A stretch of DNA of 21,852 bases, taken from the NCBI GenBank assembly GCA_031268115.1, contig JAIRXV010000033.1, positions 1 to 21,852 on the forward strand. Direction: 5' to 3'. Below are positions 7,257 through 14,714 of the stretch, piece by piece. Within the stretch, counting starts at the first letter, position 1; every line of letters starts with the position of its first letter. The notes below the pieces were generated by a model that was given only the letters and a program-made list of their open reading frames with translations, searched no databases and was not told the DNA's origin. The stretch is from Bifidobacteriaceae bacterium. GTDB lineage: Bacteria > Actinomycetota > Actinomycetes > Actinomycetales > WQXJ01. The position numbers and the translations under genes were made by a program.

Positions 7257-9440
7257 TCACCAGTAGATGTCGTTGTACGTGCCCCAGTAGCTCTCCTCGT
7301 CGAACTCGTTGATGGCGGCGCTGCCGACTTTCTCGAATGACGCTAGCGAGAACACTTCGGCGGCGGCGGCTGAGCAGACGTATAGGGAATCGCCCACTTG
7401 CACGCCTCGAACATCGGCGTTCCCCGCATATGCGGATAGCTCATCGAGCGACAGGGTGGCCTCACGCTTGAACCCGGTTGCCTCAGACCAGCCGTACACG
7501 AGGTACTGCTCCACCGTCCCAGTGGGGCCCCAGGACACGACGGGCAAACCGATCAGGTTCCGTTCGGCATCGACCCATACGGCACGGTGATCGCTCAACG
7601 CGATCGATTCGTCGCCCGTAAACGCCTCGGTGGTTAGCTCAGTGACGTTGTAAGGGTCGGCCGTGTCGAACATGGTGAGTTTGAGACCGTTCTCGCCGCC
7701 GTCATCGTCGGTGTTGCGGCCGAAGCCGAGCAGTCGGCCGTTGGCCCAAGGATGAAGGTAAGTCGAGAACCCTGGGATCTTTAGCGCGCTCATGACTTGC
7801 GGCCGGGTCGGATTCGCCAGATCGATGGCGAACAGCGGGTCAACCTGTCGGAATGTCACCACATAGCCCACGGAGCCGTCGAAACGCACGGACTGGATGG
7901 ACTCATCCACCACCAATTCGGGGATGGACCCGACCGGCGCCAGGTCCACGTCGAGCACGAGGAGGGTGGCGCGATTCGGCCACGACCAGATCGATTCTCC
8001 CGTGCCCGGATCGGCAATCTGGTTGACGGCGAGTCGCAGGTGGCCCTCGAATTCGTCCAAGGCGAATTGATTGATCAAGGTTCCGGGGACCGCGGACTGG
8101 GCCGCCAACCCCAGGTCCCCGCCATTCAAGGCGATCCGGATAATGGCGGTCTGTGGCTGGTCGGGAGCTGTGCTCTGCGCGTCCGGCTCACGCGGGCGGC
8201 CGTCGGGATCGGTAGTCCACGCCTCATATGCGCTGTAATCGGCCGTCGCCAAGTAGAGGTTTTGTGCGCTCATGTACACCGTCTCGGCGCCGCCGAGCAC
8301 GGCTTGGCGTCCAACCGACTCACCTTTTGCGACATCGATAGCGCCGGCCACGGCATAGGTTGGGGAGTCGTACGCCGCCGGAATCGCGATCGAAGATGCG
8401 GGCACTGGCGCGACTGCGCCATCGTCCAACGCAAGCGGGGCGAAGGTCGCCGGGTCGTCCTCTACAAGGGTTTCGCCGTTCAACAAAGGATAGGCGGTAA
8501 CCAGATAGACAATCCCCTCCAGCAACCGCGACGTGCGGTAGCTTCCGCTTTGTCCGATGGCGGTCAAATAGCGCGGCTCGTTCGGGTTCGCCACGTCATA
8601 GAGCAACGCCTTGGTCATAGTGGCGTCGAACACAACCGAGGTGGAACTCGATTCGCCCAAGTTTTCAAGCGTACGCGGTGTGTACTCCTGGAGCAGCACA
8701 ACCAGCGTGGAACCCGAAAGCATCAAGTCGATCACCGAACCGTCAGTCGCCAGAGGTGCTTCTGGGTCGATACTCTCCTGCGCCTTCGCCTCGATGCGGG
8801 CAACCTCAGCGGTTCGGTCGCCGGCCGCTTCCAAGATAACCACCTCGTTCTTCGAGGCGACGTAAAGGAAGCTGCCGTCGGTCTTGACGATATCTCCCTC
8901 GTCGATTCCTTCGACTTGCACGTTGGTTTCGCTGAAGTCAACCGACTCATTGATGCCGGTGCCAGCGGCGCTAGCTGGGCTGGCGCCTTCAGCCGAAACG
9001 GAGTCCGCCGACATCGCCTCAGCCATAGGTGCGCCCCTGGTTTCCGACTTGGTTTTGGCCGCGTCCCACGCGCCTTGGACGGCCTGGTAGACCTCCGAAT
9101 ACGTGGCCGGATCCGCTGGTGTCGCGGTCGATGGCGCACGGTCGCTTTCGCCGGTCCGCGAGGCCTCGGTGCTGGCGGGCGGATACGGGGGCGGGCCGCT
9201 TGCGGGTTGCGACACCCAAACGACGGCAAGTGCCACCACAATGCACGCCGCAACCGCGCTGAGTGCCGCATAACGGCGGGGCAGCCGGCGCCGAGCCGGC
9301 TGGAAAGGCGGGGCAGGCGGTGGGGGCGGGGAAGCAGAGGTGGGGACGGCATCGGCGGCAAGAGCCTCCTCAAGGCGACTCAACAGCGCGGGAGGTGGGT
9401 CCCACTGGTTGCGCATGGCGCGAAAAATCGGATCATTCAT
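7257..9440 (-). CDS. Membrane-anchored COG4880-type beta-propeller protein
   Basis: A 727-residue protein. The cytoplasmic N-terminus (1-57) has a short amphipathic start and a Pro-rich stretch, followed by a single membrane helix at about 58-76 and an Ala/Ser/Pro linker. At 171-189 it carries ETNVQVEGIDEGDIVKTDG, the hallmark of COG4880, secreted proteins with a C-terminal beta-propeller distantly related to WD40 repeats. The rest (about 190-727) is repetitive beta structure with segments such as FLYVASKNEVVIL and VGYVVTFRQVDPLFAIDLA. Its ATG lies inside the end of the ECF sigma gene, with an 8-nt overlap and an AAGGAG site, so the two are translationally linked. From this layout it is a candidate anti-sigma factor or surface sensor controlling that sigma factor. 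No zinc-type HxxxCxxC anti-sigma motif is present, so this role is inference. Confidence 0.85.
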   Translation of the reverse strand: MNDPIFRAMRNQWDPPPALLSRLEEALAADAVPTSASPPPPPAPPFQPARRRLPRRYAALSAVAACIVVALAVVWVSQPASGPPPYPPASTEASRTGESDRAPSTATPADPATYSEVYQAVQGAWDAAKTKSETRGAPMAEAMSADSVSAEGASPASAAGTGINESVDFSETNVQVEGIDEGDIVKTDGSFLYVASKNEVVILEAAGDRTAEVARIEAKAQESIDPEAPLATDGSVIDLMLSGSTLVVLLQEYTPRTLENLGESSSTSVVFDATMTKALLYDVANPNEPRYLTAIGQSGSYRTSRLLEGIVYLVTAYPLLNGETLVEDDPATFAPLALDDGAVAPVPASSIAIPAAYDSPTYAVAGAIDVAKGESVGRQAVLGGAETVYMSAQNLYLATADYSAYEAWTTDPDGRPREPDAQSTAPDQPQTAIIRIALNGGDLGLAAQSAVPGTLINQFALDEFEGHLRLAVNQIADPGTGESIWSWPNRATLLVLDVDLAPVGSIPELVVDESIQSVRFDGSVGYVVTFRQVDPLFAIDLANPTRPQVMSALKIPGFSTYLHPWANGRLLGFGRNTDDDGGENGLKLTMFDTADPYNVTELTTEAFTGDESIALSDHRAVWVDAERNLIGLPVVSWGPTGTVEQYLVYGWSEATGFKREATLSLDELSAYAGNADVRGVQVGDSLYVCSAAAAEVFSLASFEKVGSAAINEFDEESYWGTYNDIYW

Positions 9441-10008
9441 CGAACAACGCTCCTTGGAGTTGGTCCCGCATGAGGCCGCGGCCGCGCGAGAGGCGCATCT
9501 TGACAGTGCCTGGCTCGATGTCTAGGAGCCTGGCGATCTCGGCAATCGGCAAGTCTTCGAAATAGAAGAGGTGCAACACGATCCGGTAGTCCCCCGGCAA
9601 GGCATTCATAGCGCGGAAGAGCTGGTCCTGCTGCTCGGTGGCGAAGTGGAAGACGGGGGCAGTGGCGGCATCGATGGCCTCCAGACTCATCGGCACCACG
9701 CGGGTGCGCCAGGAACTCGACGCCACCGCCTTAGCGCAATTCAAAGTGGCGACTATCAGCCACGCCTTGCGGTGCTCCTCGCTGCGAACCCGCGGCATGC
9801 GCCGGTGGTAGGCGAGGAAGACCTCCTGAAAGACGTCGTCGGCGTCCCCTTGGCACCGGGTATGGGTTAGCGCGATGCCGTACACCATGGATCGGTAGCG
9901 AGCTACGACAGCGCGAGTCTCAGCGGAGTCCCGAGGTGGAGACTCGGCTGGGTCGGGTGGATCGGGCGTAGGACTGAGCGGGGGAGTGGGGTAGCGATCG
10001 CCGTTCAC
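9433..10008 (-). CDS. ECF RNA polymerase sigma factor
   Basis: A 191-residue sigma-70 family protein with only regions 2 and 4, hence the extracytoplasmic-function class. Region 2 covers about residues 36-105 (YRSMVYGIALTHT, then the core-binding DADDVFQEVFLAY). Region 4 covers about 126-182 (ALPGDYRIVLHLFYFEDLPI, then the helix-turn-helix IAEIARLLDIEPGTVKMRLS). The GTG at 10008 is chosen over the GTG at 10023 because GAAGGAG sits six bases in front of it, inside the longer frame. A Pro-rich tail of about 25 residues precedes region 2. It is followed by the overlapping beta-propeller gene, its likely regulator. The target regulon is unknown, and no convincing autoregulated promoter was identified. 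Confidence 0.92.
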   Translation of the reverse strand: MNGDRYPTPPLSPTPDPPDPAESPPRDSAETRAVVARYRSMVYGIALTHTRCQGDADDVFQEVFLAYHRRMPRVRSEEHRKAWLIVATLNCAKAVASSSWRTRVVPMSLEAIDAATAPVFHFATEQQDQLFRAMNALPGDYRIVLHLFYFEDLPIAEIARLLDIEPGTVKMRLSRGRGLMRDQLQGALFDE

Positions 10009-10143
10009 GCGTGGCTCCTTCACCGGTTGGGTATGCCGTCAAGTGTTGCCCCTCGGGGGTAACTGCGCGCACAGCGAGGAAAGGTAACGGCGGGTTTCGC
10101 CGCTGGGTCCGCGTCCAGGACGCGCCCGAAGTGTCACAGGAAG

Positions 10144-10173
10144 TTGGACGCCCTGGTACCTGTCGGCTATTCT
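10144..10173 (+). promoter_or_regulatory. Likely promoter of the tRNA cluster
   Basis: TTGGAC (10144-10149), an 18-nt spacer and TATTCT (10168-10173) make a sigma-70-like promoter. Transcription would begin near 10180, about 36 nt before tRNA-Gly. Confidence 0.5.
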
Positions 10174-10215
10174 GGCGGGCGCCGGTCTTCCGATGCTGTT
10201 TCGGTTGGCGTGCGC

Positions 10216-10288
10216 GCGGACGTGGCTCAGTTGGTAGAGCATCACCTTGCCAAGGTGAGGGTCGCGGGTTCGAATCCCGTCGTCCGCT
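10216..10288 (+). tRNA. tRNA-Gly (anticodon GCC)
   Basis: A 73-nt cloverleaf. Acceptor arms are GCGGACG / CGTCCGC, the anticodon stem-loop CACCTTGCCAAGGTG gives GCC, and the T-arm is GGGTTCGAATCCC. The discriminator is T and no CCA is encoded. It is the first of a three-tRNA run, Gly-Cys-Val. Confidence 0.96.
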
Positions 10289-10313
10289 CGAATCGAGGTG
10301 GACCGAAAAGCGC

Positions 10314-10384
10314 GGTGGAGTGGCCGAGAGGCGAGGCAGCGGCCTGCAAAGCCGTCTACGTGGGTTCGAATCCCATCTCCACCT
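10314..10384 (+). tRNA. tRNA-Cys (anticodon GCA)
   Basis: A 71-nt cloverleaf. Acceptor arms are GGTGGAG / CTCCACC, the anticodon loop in GGCCTGCAAAGCC gives GCA, and the T-arm is GGGTTCGAATCCC. The discriminator T is the expected identity base for cysteine. It lies 25 nt after tRNA-Gly, probably on the same transcript. Confidence 0.96.
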
Positions 10385-10410
10385 CAACTCCCGCCGAGCG
10401 CGGGTCCCTA

Positions 10411-10482
10411 GGGCGGTTGGCGCAGTGGGAGCGCGCTTCCTTGACACGGAAGAGGTCGCTGGTTCGATCCCAGTACCGCCCA
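10411..10482 (+). tRNA. tRNA-Val (anticodon GAC)
   Basis: A 72-nt cloverleaf. Acceptor arms are GGGCGGT / ACCGCCC, the anticodon loop CTTGACACGG gives GAC, and the T-arm contains GGTTCGATCC. The discriminator is A, followed by CCG rather than CCA. It is nearly identical to the minus-strand tRNA-Val(CAC) at 7134-7205, one change being in the anticodon. Confidence 0.96.
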
Positions 10483-10656
10483 CCGGGTGTGATGGGCCAA
10501 CGCCCATTCGCACGATGCCGGACGGCGCCAGATCTATGCTCAGAGGCGTTCGCGGTCGTCTTGAGCGGTTGGTGTCGACTCTCCACCAGGCGCCCCTGCG
10601 GGGCTACGGATCGATGACAGCGCTGCGGCCTTAATGGCGTGCCGACTCGGGTGGGG

Positions 10657-10662
10657 TAAAGT
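10657..10662 (+). promoter_or_regulatory. Possible -10 element of tRNA-Pro
   Basis: TAAAGT lies 31 nt before tRNA-Pro, a plausible -10 with a start near 10669. The -35 region at normal spacing is poor. It suggests that tRNA-Pro is transcribed apart from the three upstream tRNAs, which end 211 nt earlier. Confidence 0.35.
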
Positions 10663-10693
10663 GTGCCCTTGGTCTGGCCGTAGCGGCCGGCCA

Positions 10694-10767
10694 CGGGCTG
10701 TGGCGCAGTTTGGTAGCGCACCTGACTGGGGGTCAGGGGGTCGTGGGTTCAAATCCCGCCAGCCCGA
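10694..10767 (+). tRNA. tRNA-Pro (anticodon GGG)
   Basis: A 74-nt cloverleaf. Acceptor arms are CGGGCTG / CAGCCCG, the anticodon stem CTGAC/GTCAG holds the loop TGGGGGT with anticodon GGG, and the T-arm is GTGGGTTCAAATCCCGC. The discriminator is A and CCA is not encoded. A short GGGGG-TTGTT-CCCCC hairpin at 10781-10795 may end the transcript. Confidence 0.95.
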
Positions 10768-10780
10768 CTTCGGTCTTGTT

Positions 10781-10795
10781 GGGGGTTGTTCCCCC
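10781..10795 (+). terminator. Short G/C hairpin after tRNA-Pro
   Basis: Five G, loop TTGTT, five C, beginning 14 nt after the tRNA. There is no T-tract, so it is a weak terminator candidate. The rest of the gap to 11069 shows no gene or clear signal. Confidence 0.3.
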
Positions 10796-11069
10796 CGGCC
10801 TGGACGTCAGTCTGTGGTGATGCATCGGGATTCGGGAGGGTCGGCCCCTGCGGGACCCGTTCTACTCGACGCGTACCTAGTTTGGTGCCCAGCTGCGCAT
10901 GACTGACGCGAAGGGATCGCCGCAAGTGTGCCCACCCCCAACGTCTGGGGCGGGTTCGCTTCACGCTCTGCCGTGGGGCGCTAATACCAAGTCTTGGGTC
11001 CGTGGCAGCGGCATCGTCTTTGCGACAGAAGGGTGCCGGTTTTGGATTACCCCTCGGTTGGCGTGCGTC

Positions 11070-11498
11070 TCACCGTGGCGCGCCGCCGCCGCCGACCACC
11101 TGGTCGCGGTAGGCCCGCCACTCTCTTGCGCCGAGCGCACGATCATCCGGGTCCAAGAAGTCGCCCGGCGGCGCCGCCAGGGCCTGGCAGTTGAGAGCGG
11201 CGGCCAGTTCCAAGATGCGGGTCGTGACCTCGTCTGCCGCCCGGACAAACAGCGTCACGGACATGACCCCATCGGTCCCATCGTCAAACGAGAATTCGAT
11301 GGAGCCGATCCGGGAATCCCAGGAACCCCAATAGCTCCGGTCTTCGGCGTCTAGCCACTTCACCTCGGGAAACAGTCTTTCGATCTCTCCTTTTACCTGC
11401 GCAAGCGTCCTCAGCGGCAGGGTCCGAACGCGATCGGGAATGTCCTCTATCGACTTGTACGACTCTTCGAATCGTTGCAAATAGACGTCCCAGCTCAT
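11070..11498 (-). CDS. Hypothetical protein, 142 residues
   Basis: A soluble protein with no signal peptide or membrane helix. It starts MSWDVYLQRFEESYKSIEDI and continues through an acidic, aromatic middle (WLDAEDRSYWGSWDSRIGSI, then FSFDDG). The alternating beta pattern MSVTLFVRAADEVTTRIL is followed by a C-terminal helix and the tail WRAYRDQVVGGGG. I do not recognise a named family. The MSWDV opening and the small acidic fold resemble loose families of immunity-like or uncharacterised proteins, but this is only an impression. The ATG has a GAAAGG site 7 nt upstream. Codon use matches the chromosome. It stands alone: no toxin-like gene is next to it, and the tRNA cluster lies on the other side. 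Confidence 0.7.
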   Translation of the reverse strand: MSWDVYLQRFEESYKSIEDIPDRVRTLPLRTLAQVKGEIERLFPEVKWLDAEDRSYWGSWDSRIGSIEFSFDDGTDGVMSVTLFVRAADEVTTRILELAAALNCQALAAPPGDFLDPDDRALGAREWRAYRDQVVGGGGAPR

Positions 11499-12525
11499 GA
11501 TTCAACCTTTCGCATCAGTGCCTTCCCCCCCGGGACAGCCAACAACCGATGTTAGCGGCTCCCCGCCGTCCCACCGCAGCCCTCGCCAGCCCTTTCGTGG
11601 CCATGCAGCGGCCTGGCCGTCAACAGCACGATCTGAACGCACGCACTCAGGGCCGCCGATGGCGGACGCTCGCTGACCGATCTTGACCCCGAGTCAGCCC
11701 GGCCGGACACGCATCAAACGGACCAGCCGCGCCATCTGTGTGCGAGGTTGCGTTGGGCTCGCCCGAGTCATGACTGGCCGGACCGCGCCGTTGAAGAAGG
11801 GGCTAGCTAAGATTGCCGTCATCGTCGGGGAGATGAAAGCCACGCACAGGCTGACCGTAAAGCAGCCGCAGTGCGGGAGCGAGGGGGCCGGGCGGAGGTT
11901 TCCTTCGATACTGGCCCTCGCGGTCGCATCGTTAGAAGCAGTGGCTACCAAACGCCTTGGATTCGCGTATTTCTCGGCGTTGTGGTGGCCAGGACCTCTA
12001 TTCGGATAAGTCGACTCAACGCGGCAGTCTTAGAGAGGACCATGCCGGTCCGCGCTTGACCTTCTCCATAGTCGAGTTGGAATTGTGGGATGCTGCTCAC
12101 CGCGTCCGGCGGACCAGCGTCCTCTTTGCAGTTCAGCGACATCATGCGCCGCGTGGAACTGAGCCGCCGTGAGCTTCGCCTCCCGCGGCATCCGACCGCC
12201 CGGCGCGATGCAGCCGCGGCGTATAAGGACCACGCGGTGCCTCGGTACGCCAACTGGCAGCGAAAGAGTTTCCTTGACCCCGACCTGTATGCACCCGTCG
12301 AAACCCTGGTGGGGTCTCGTTCCAGGCGAGCTGACTGATCCCGACGCCCGCTCGAATACCCACCGCACGGCCAAAGGCGCCCGCGCAAGAACGGAGCTGG
12401 CCGCCGATGCCAGCACGGACCCTTGCCGCCAAGGCCGCGTGTGCGCCATCCTCCCGCTCAACGGATCTGATAGCCGAGGCCCGGGAGTAGCCTTTGGCCA
12501 ACCCACCGCCCCGAGAGGAGTCCCC
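11499..12525. other. Gene-poor gap of about 1 kb
   Basis: No frame here has the codon bias of its neighbours or a recognisable domain. Two weak plus-strand frames can be seen. One covers 11683-12009 with poor third-position bias. The other covers 12090-12338, containing MRRVELSRRELRLPRHP and later YANWQRKSFLDPDLYAP; it looks slightly protein-like and could be a decayed gene end, with no supported start. The region up to 12338 also has lower GC than the flanks. The last 190 nt carry the leader of the hydrolase gene. Confidence 0.4.
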
Positions 12526-13419
12526 GTGCCACCCGCCCTCTGGCTAGCCGATGGGCTAGCCCGGTTGGCCCAGCGCGCCCCTGGATCGGCACGAATCGCT
12601 CCCGAGATTGCGTTTGCCGAGGCGACCGCGCGAACCGTGGAGACGACCATCTCAACCCTGGTCGGTCCCGTACCCGCCACGGTCTATCTCCCCGAGAATC
12701 CCGCGGCGGACAACGGCGTCTACCTCAATCTTCACGGCGGCGGGTTCGTTTTCCGCCACCCCGAACAGGACGACCCCATTTGCCGTTTCATTGCGGCCCG
12801 CGCCGGGGTCACCGTGGTGAACATCGATTATGAGCCTGCCCCTCAGTCGCGGTTCCCGGGCCCCGTGGAGCAGGCCTACGATGCCGTGCGTTGGGCGGCC
12901 GCACCGGGACACGCTTGGGACGGCGGTCGCGTCGCCATCGGCGGGCAATCGGCAGGTGGAGCGCTTGCCGCTGGTGCCGCGCGCCTCGCGCTGGAGCGGG
13001 GTGGGCCCGCGATCTCCTTGCAGGTCCTCATGTACCCCGCGCTCGATCTGTCGGTCAGTGCGGGCAGCAAGAGGGCCAAGGACAAAGAGGCGTTCCTGGC
13101 CCGCATGGGGCCAGTCTTCGATTCCGTGTACTGCCCTGACCGGGACCTGCGGAAGGATCGGCTGATCAGCCCGGCCGCGGCATCGGACACGGTGTGTTTG
13201 ACTGGAATTGCTCCAGCGCTCATCGTCACCGCCCAGCGGGACATCCTGCGCGATGAGGGCGCCCGCTACGCCGCTCGCCTCAGTCACGCTGGGGCCCTCA
13301 TCGAGCACATCGACCTGTATGGCGTGGGCCACGGATTCACCGTCCGAGGTGCCTCGCGCGCGGTGGTTGAGCCCGTGTACACCAGGATCGCCGACCTCGC
13401 CCGGGACCTTCTCGCGTGA
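12526..13419 (+). CDS. Alpha/beta hydrolase fold-3 esterase (HSL family)
   Basis: A 297-residue serine hydrolase of the hormone-sensitive-lipase type. The oxyanion-hole motif HGGGF is at residues 70-74, the nucleophile elbow GGQSAGG has Ser142, the acid is Asp239 in QRDILRDEG, and the base is His269 in GVGHGF. The family hydrolyses esters of short or medium acyl chains in the cytoplasm; the natural substrate cannot be told. The GTG at 12526 is chosen because GAGAGGAG lies five bases upstream; the frame is open 119 codons further but without coding character. There is no signal peptide. It is alone on its strand and runs toward the SDR gene, from which it is separated by 336 nt rich in inverted repeats. 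Confidence 0.9.
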   Translation: MPPALWLADGLARLAQRAPGSARIAPEIAFAEATARTVETTISTLVGPVPATVYLPENPAADNGVYLNLHGGGFVFRHPEQDDPICRFIAARAGVTVVNIDYEPAPQSRFPGPVEQAYDAVRWAAAPGHAWDGGRVAIGGQSAGGALAAGAARLALERGGPAISLQVLMYPALDLSVSAGSKRAKDKEAFLARMGPVFDSVYCPDRDLRKDRLISPAAASDTVCLTGIAPALIVTAQRDILRDEGARYAARLSHAGALIEHIDLYGVGHGFTVRGASRAVVEPVYTRIADLARDLLA

Positions 13420-13755
13420 GACGCGATCGGCGGCGGTAACTTGTTTCGGCGCCATGGTCGGTTGCGCTGTCTCGCCGCACGCTGCCAGGACGATGACGTT
13501 CCTCACCCTTGACCAGCGCAGTCACCGTGCGGACCGGGCCAACGCCGGCCGCTCGTTGTGTGGTGGACTTTCGGGTCGCCACCGCCTTGGCGGTACCAGA
13601 GCAGGCATCTTCGGCGCGGAAACACTCGAGCGTGGTGGACTTCCAGCCCCGCACGGCCAGCGCGGCCCGGCCCGATGTTTGTCCTGTGAGCGTGCCGCTC
13701 TCCTTGCCCCTCGCCGGGCCGCGAGTGGGCCTCGCGCCGGGGCGGGCTAGCGGGA
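13420..13755. other. Convergent intergenic gap with imperfect inverted repeats
   Basis: It lies between the hydrolase stop and the SDR stop. It holds an imperfect inverted repeat of about 20 bp (13531-13551 against 13654-13673), an 11-nt direct repeat GTGGTGGACTT (13560-13570 and 13632-13642), and a small palindrome ACCGCCTTGGCGGT (13581-13594). No credible gene. The repeats may end convergent transcripts. Confidence 0.45.
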
Positions 13756-14637
13756 TCAGGCGGGGTAAAGTCCGGCTGCCAAGTCTTCGAGGAGGCTGGG
13801 GTGCGTGGGCAGCCAGTCGAACTGTTGGCGCGTGCGTTCGCTCGAGGCCGGCTGATCCACCGCGAACACCGCGCCGAGCAAGCCAAAGGTCTCAGGAGCG
13901 ACTTCGCGCACGGGCAAGTGAAGCCGGTGCCCGATGGCGTCCGCGAGCGAGCGCATCGTGTCCCCTTCGTCGCCCACTGCGTGGGCGACCGTGCCGGGAG
14001 GAGCGCTCGTTAGAACGAGCCGGAAGAGCCTGGCGGCGTCCAGTCGGTGCACGGCGGGCCACCGTTGTTGCCCGTCTTGGACGTAGCCGGAGACGCCAGC
14101 ATGCCGGGCGGCGCGAATGAGGATCGACGCGAACCCGTAGCGCCCATCTGCCGCATGGACGGATCGCGGGAGGCGCACCACTGCGGAGCGAACGCCGTGG
14201 TCCGCTAGGTCGAGCACGGTTTGAGCGTTGCGGGCTCGGCCGCCGATCGGCCCTTCCGTGCCCATGGGGTCTTCTTCCGTGGCCAAGCGCCCCGGCACGG
14301 CAGGGGTTCCAGACGCCACGACCAGCGGCTTGCCAGATCCAGCCAAGGCCTCCGCGAAGGTCTGCACGGCGAAGGTTTCTTCGTCGATGCACCGCTGAAG
14401 GTCGGTGAAGTCGTTGCCAAAAGCGAGGTGGATCACTCCGTCTGATTGCTGGGCGCCTTCGCGCAGCGAGTCGACGTCCGTCAAATCGCCGCGCAGGGGC
14501 GTCGCGCCAGCGGTCGCGATGGTCTGGGCCGAGGCCTCCGAGCGCGCCAAGCCGAGTACCCGATGGCCCGCGGCGAGGAGTTCGGGTACCACGGCGGAGC
14601 CGATTCCCCCGCTTGCACCGGTGACAAAGACGCGCAT
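13756..14637 (-). CDS. NAD(P)-dependent SDR-family oxidoreductase / epimerase-like
   Basis: A 293-residue extended short-chain dehydrogenase. The N-terminal Rossmann motif TGASGGIG is at residues 6-13. It is followed by VIHLAFGNDF after the fourth strand, a typical place for the cofactor-binding loop, and by a C-terminal substrate domain (AVGDEGDTMRSLADAIGHRL, QFDWLPTHPSLLEDL). The canonical YxxxK pair is not obvious: the stretch after VVASGTPAVPG reads GGRARNAQTVL, so the catalytic mode is uncertain. The ATG at 14637 follows a GGGGG-rich site and gives an immediate Rossmann start. It is transcribed away from a TetR gene, and two operator palindromes lie in the shared promoter, so it is very likely the repressor's target. 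Substrate unknown. Confidence 0.85.
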   Translation of the reverse strand: MRVFVTGASGGIGSAVVPELLAAGHRVLGLARSEASAQTIATAGATPLRGDLTDVDSLREGAQQSDGVIHLAFGNDFTDLQRCIDEETFAVQTFAEALAGSGKPLVVASGTPAVPGRLATEEDPMGTEGPIGGRARNAQTVLDLADHGVRSAVVRLPRSVHAADGRYGFASILIRAARHAGVSGYVQDGQQRWPAVHRLDAARLFRLVLTSAPPGTVAHAVGDEGDTMRSLADAIGHRLHLPVREVAPETFGLLGAVFAVDQPASSERTRQQFDWLPTHPSLLEDLAAGLYPA

Positions 14638-14647
14638 GAGAACCCCC

Positions 14648-14669
14648 TGATGAGACTTTGGTCTCGTCA
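14648..14669. promoter_or_regulatory. TetR-type operator O1
   Basis: The arms TGATGAGAC and GTCTCGTCA are separated by TTTG, with one mismatch. The inner 20 bp follow GATGAGAC-N4-GTCTCATC, the same rule as O2. It lies just downstream of the SDR -10 element, between that element and the SDR ribosome site, so a bound repressor would block transcription. Confidence 0.7.
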
Positions 14670-14674
14670 CTATA
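14669..14674 (-). promoter_or_regulatory. -10 element of the SDR gene
   Basis: On the minus strand the hexamer TATAGT lies 32 nt before the SDR start, between operators O1 and O2. The -35 region would fall inside O2 (GAGACT or TGAGAC), a weak match. A repressor on either operator would cover this promoter. Confidence 0.5.
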
Positions 14675-14680
14675 GCGGAT

Positions 14681-14700
14681 GATGGGACTGAAGTCTCATC
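14681..14700. promoter_or_regulatory. TetR-type operator O2
   Basis: GATGGGAC and GTCTCATC are separated by TGAA. It has one mismatch to a perfect palindrome and the same consensus as O1, with centres 32 bp apart, about three helical turns. It overlaps the -35 region of the SDR promoter and the start region of tetR, which fits autoregulation. Confidence 0.7.
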
Positions 14701-14714
14701 GCTACGATGGCGGA

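Noticed and set aside
7797..9473. 558-codon open frame on the plus strand
   Set aside because: It is antisense to the beta-propeller gene, which carries a family hallmark and a translational link to the sigma gene.
10011..10634. Long plus-strand frame through the tRNA cluster
   Set aside because: It runs through three clear tRNA genes, so it cannot be a protein gene.
10749..10964. Minus-strand frame with LGTKLGTRR near tRNA-Pro, faintly like an integrase end
   Set aside because: It is too short, has no catalytic residues, and there is no att-like duplication of the tRNA end.
12169..12525. Upstream extension of the hydrolase frame by 119 codons
   Set aside because: The extension lacks codon bias and homology-like sequence, while a strong GAGAGGAG site precedes the GTG at 12526.
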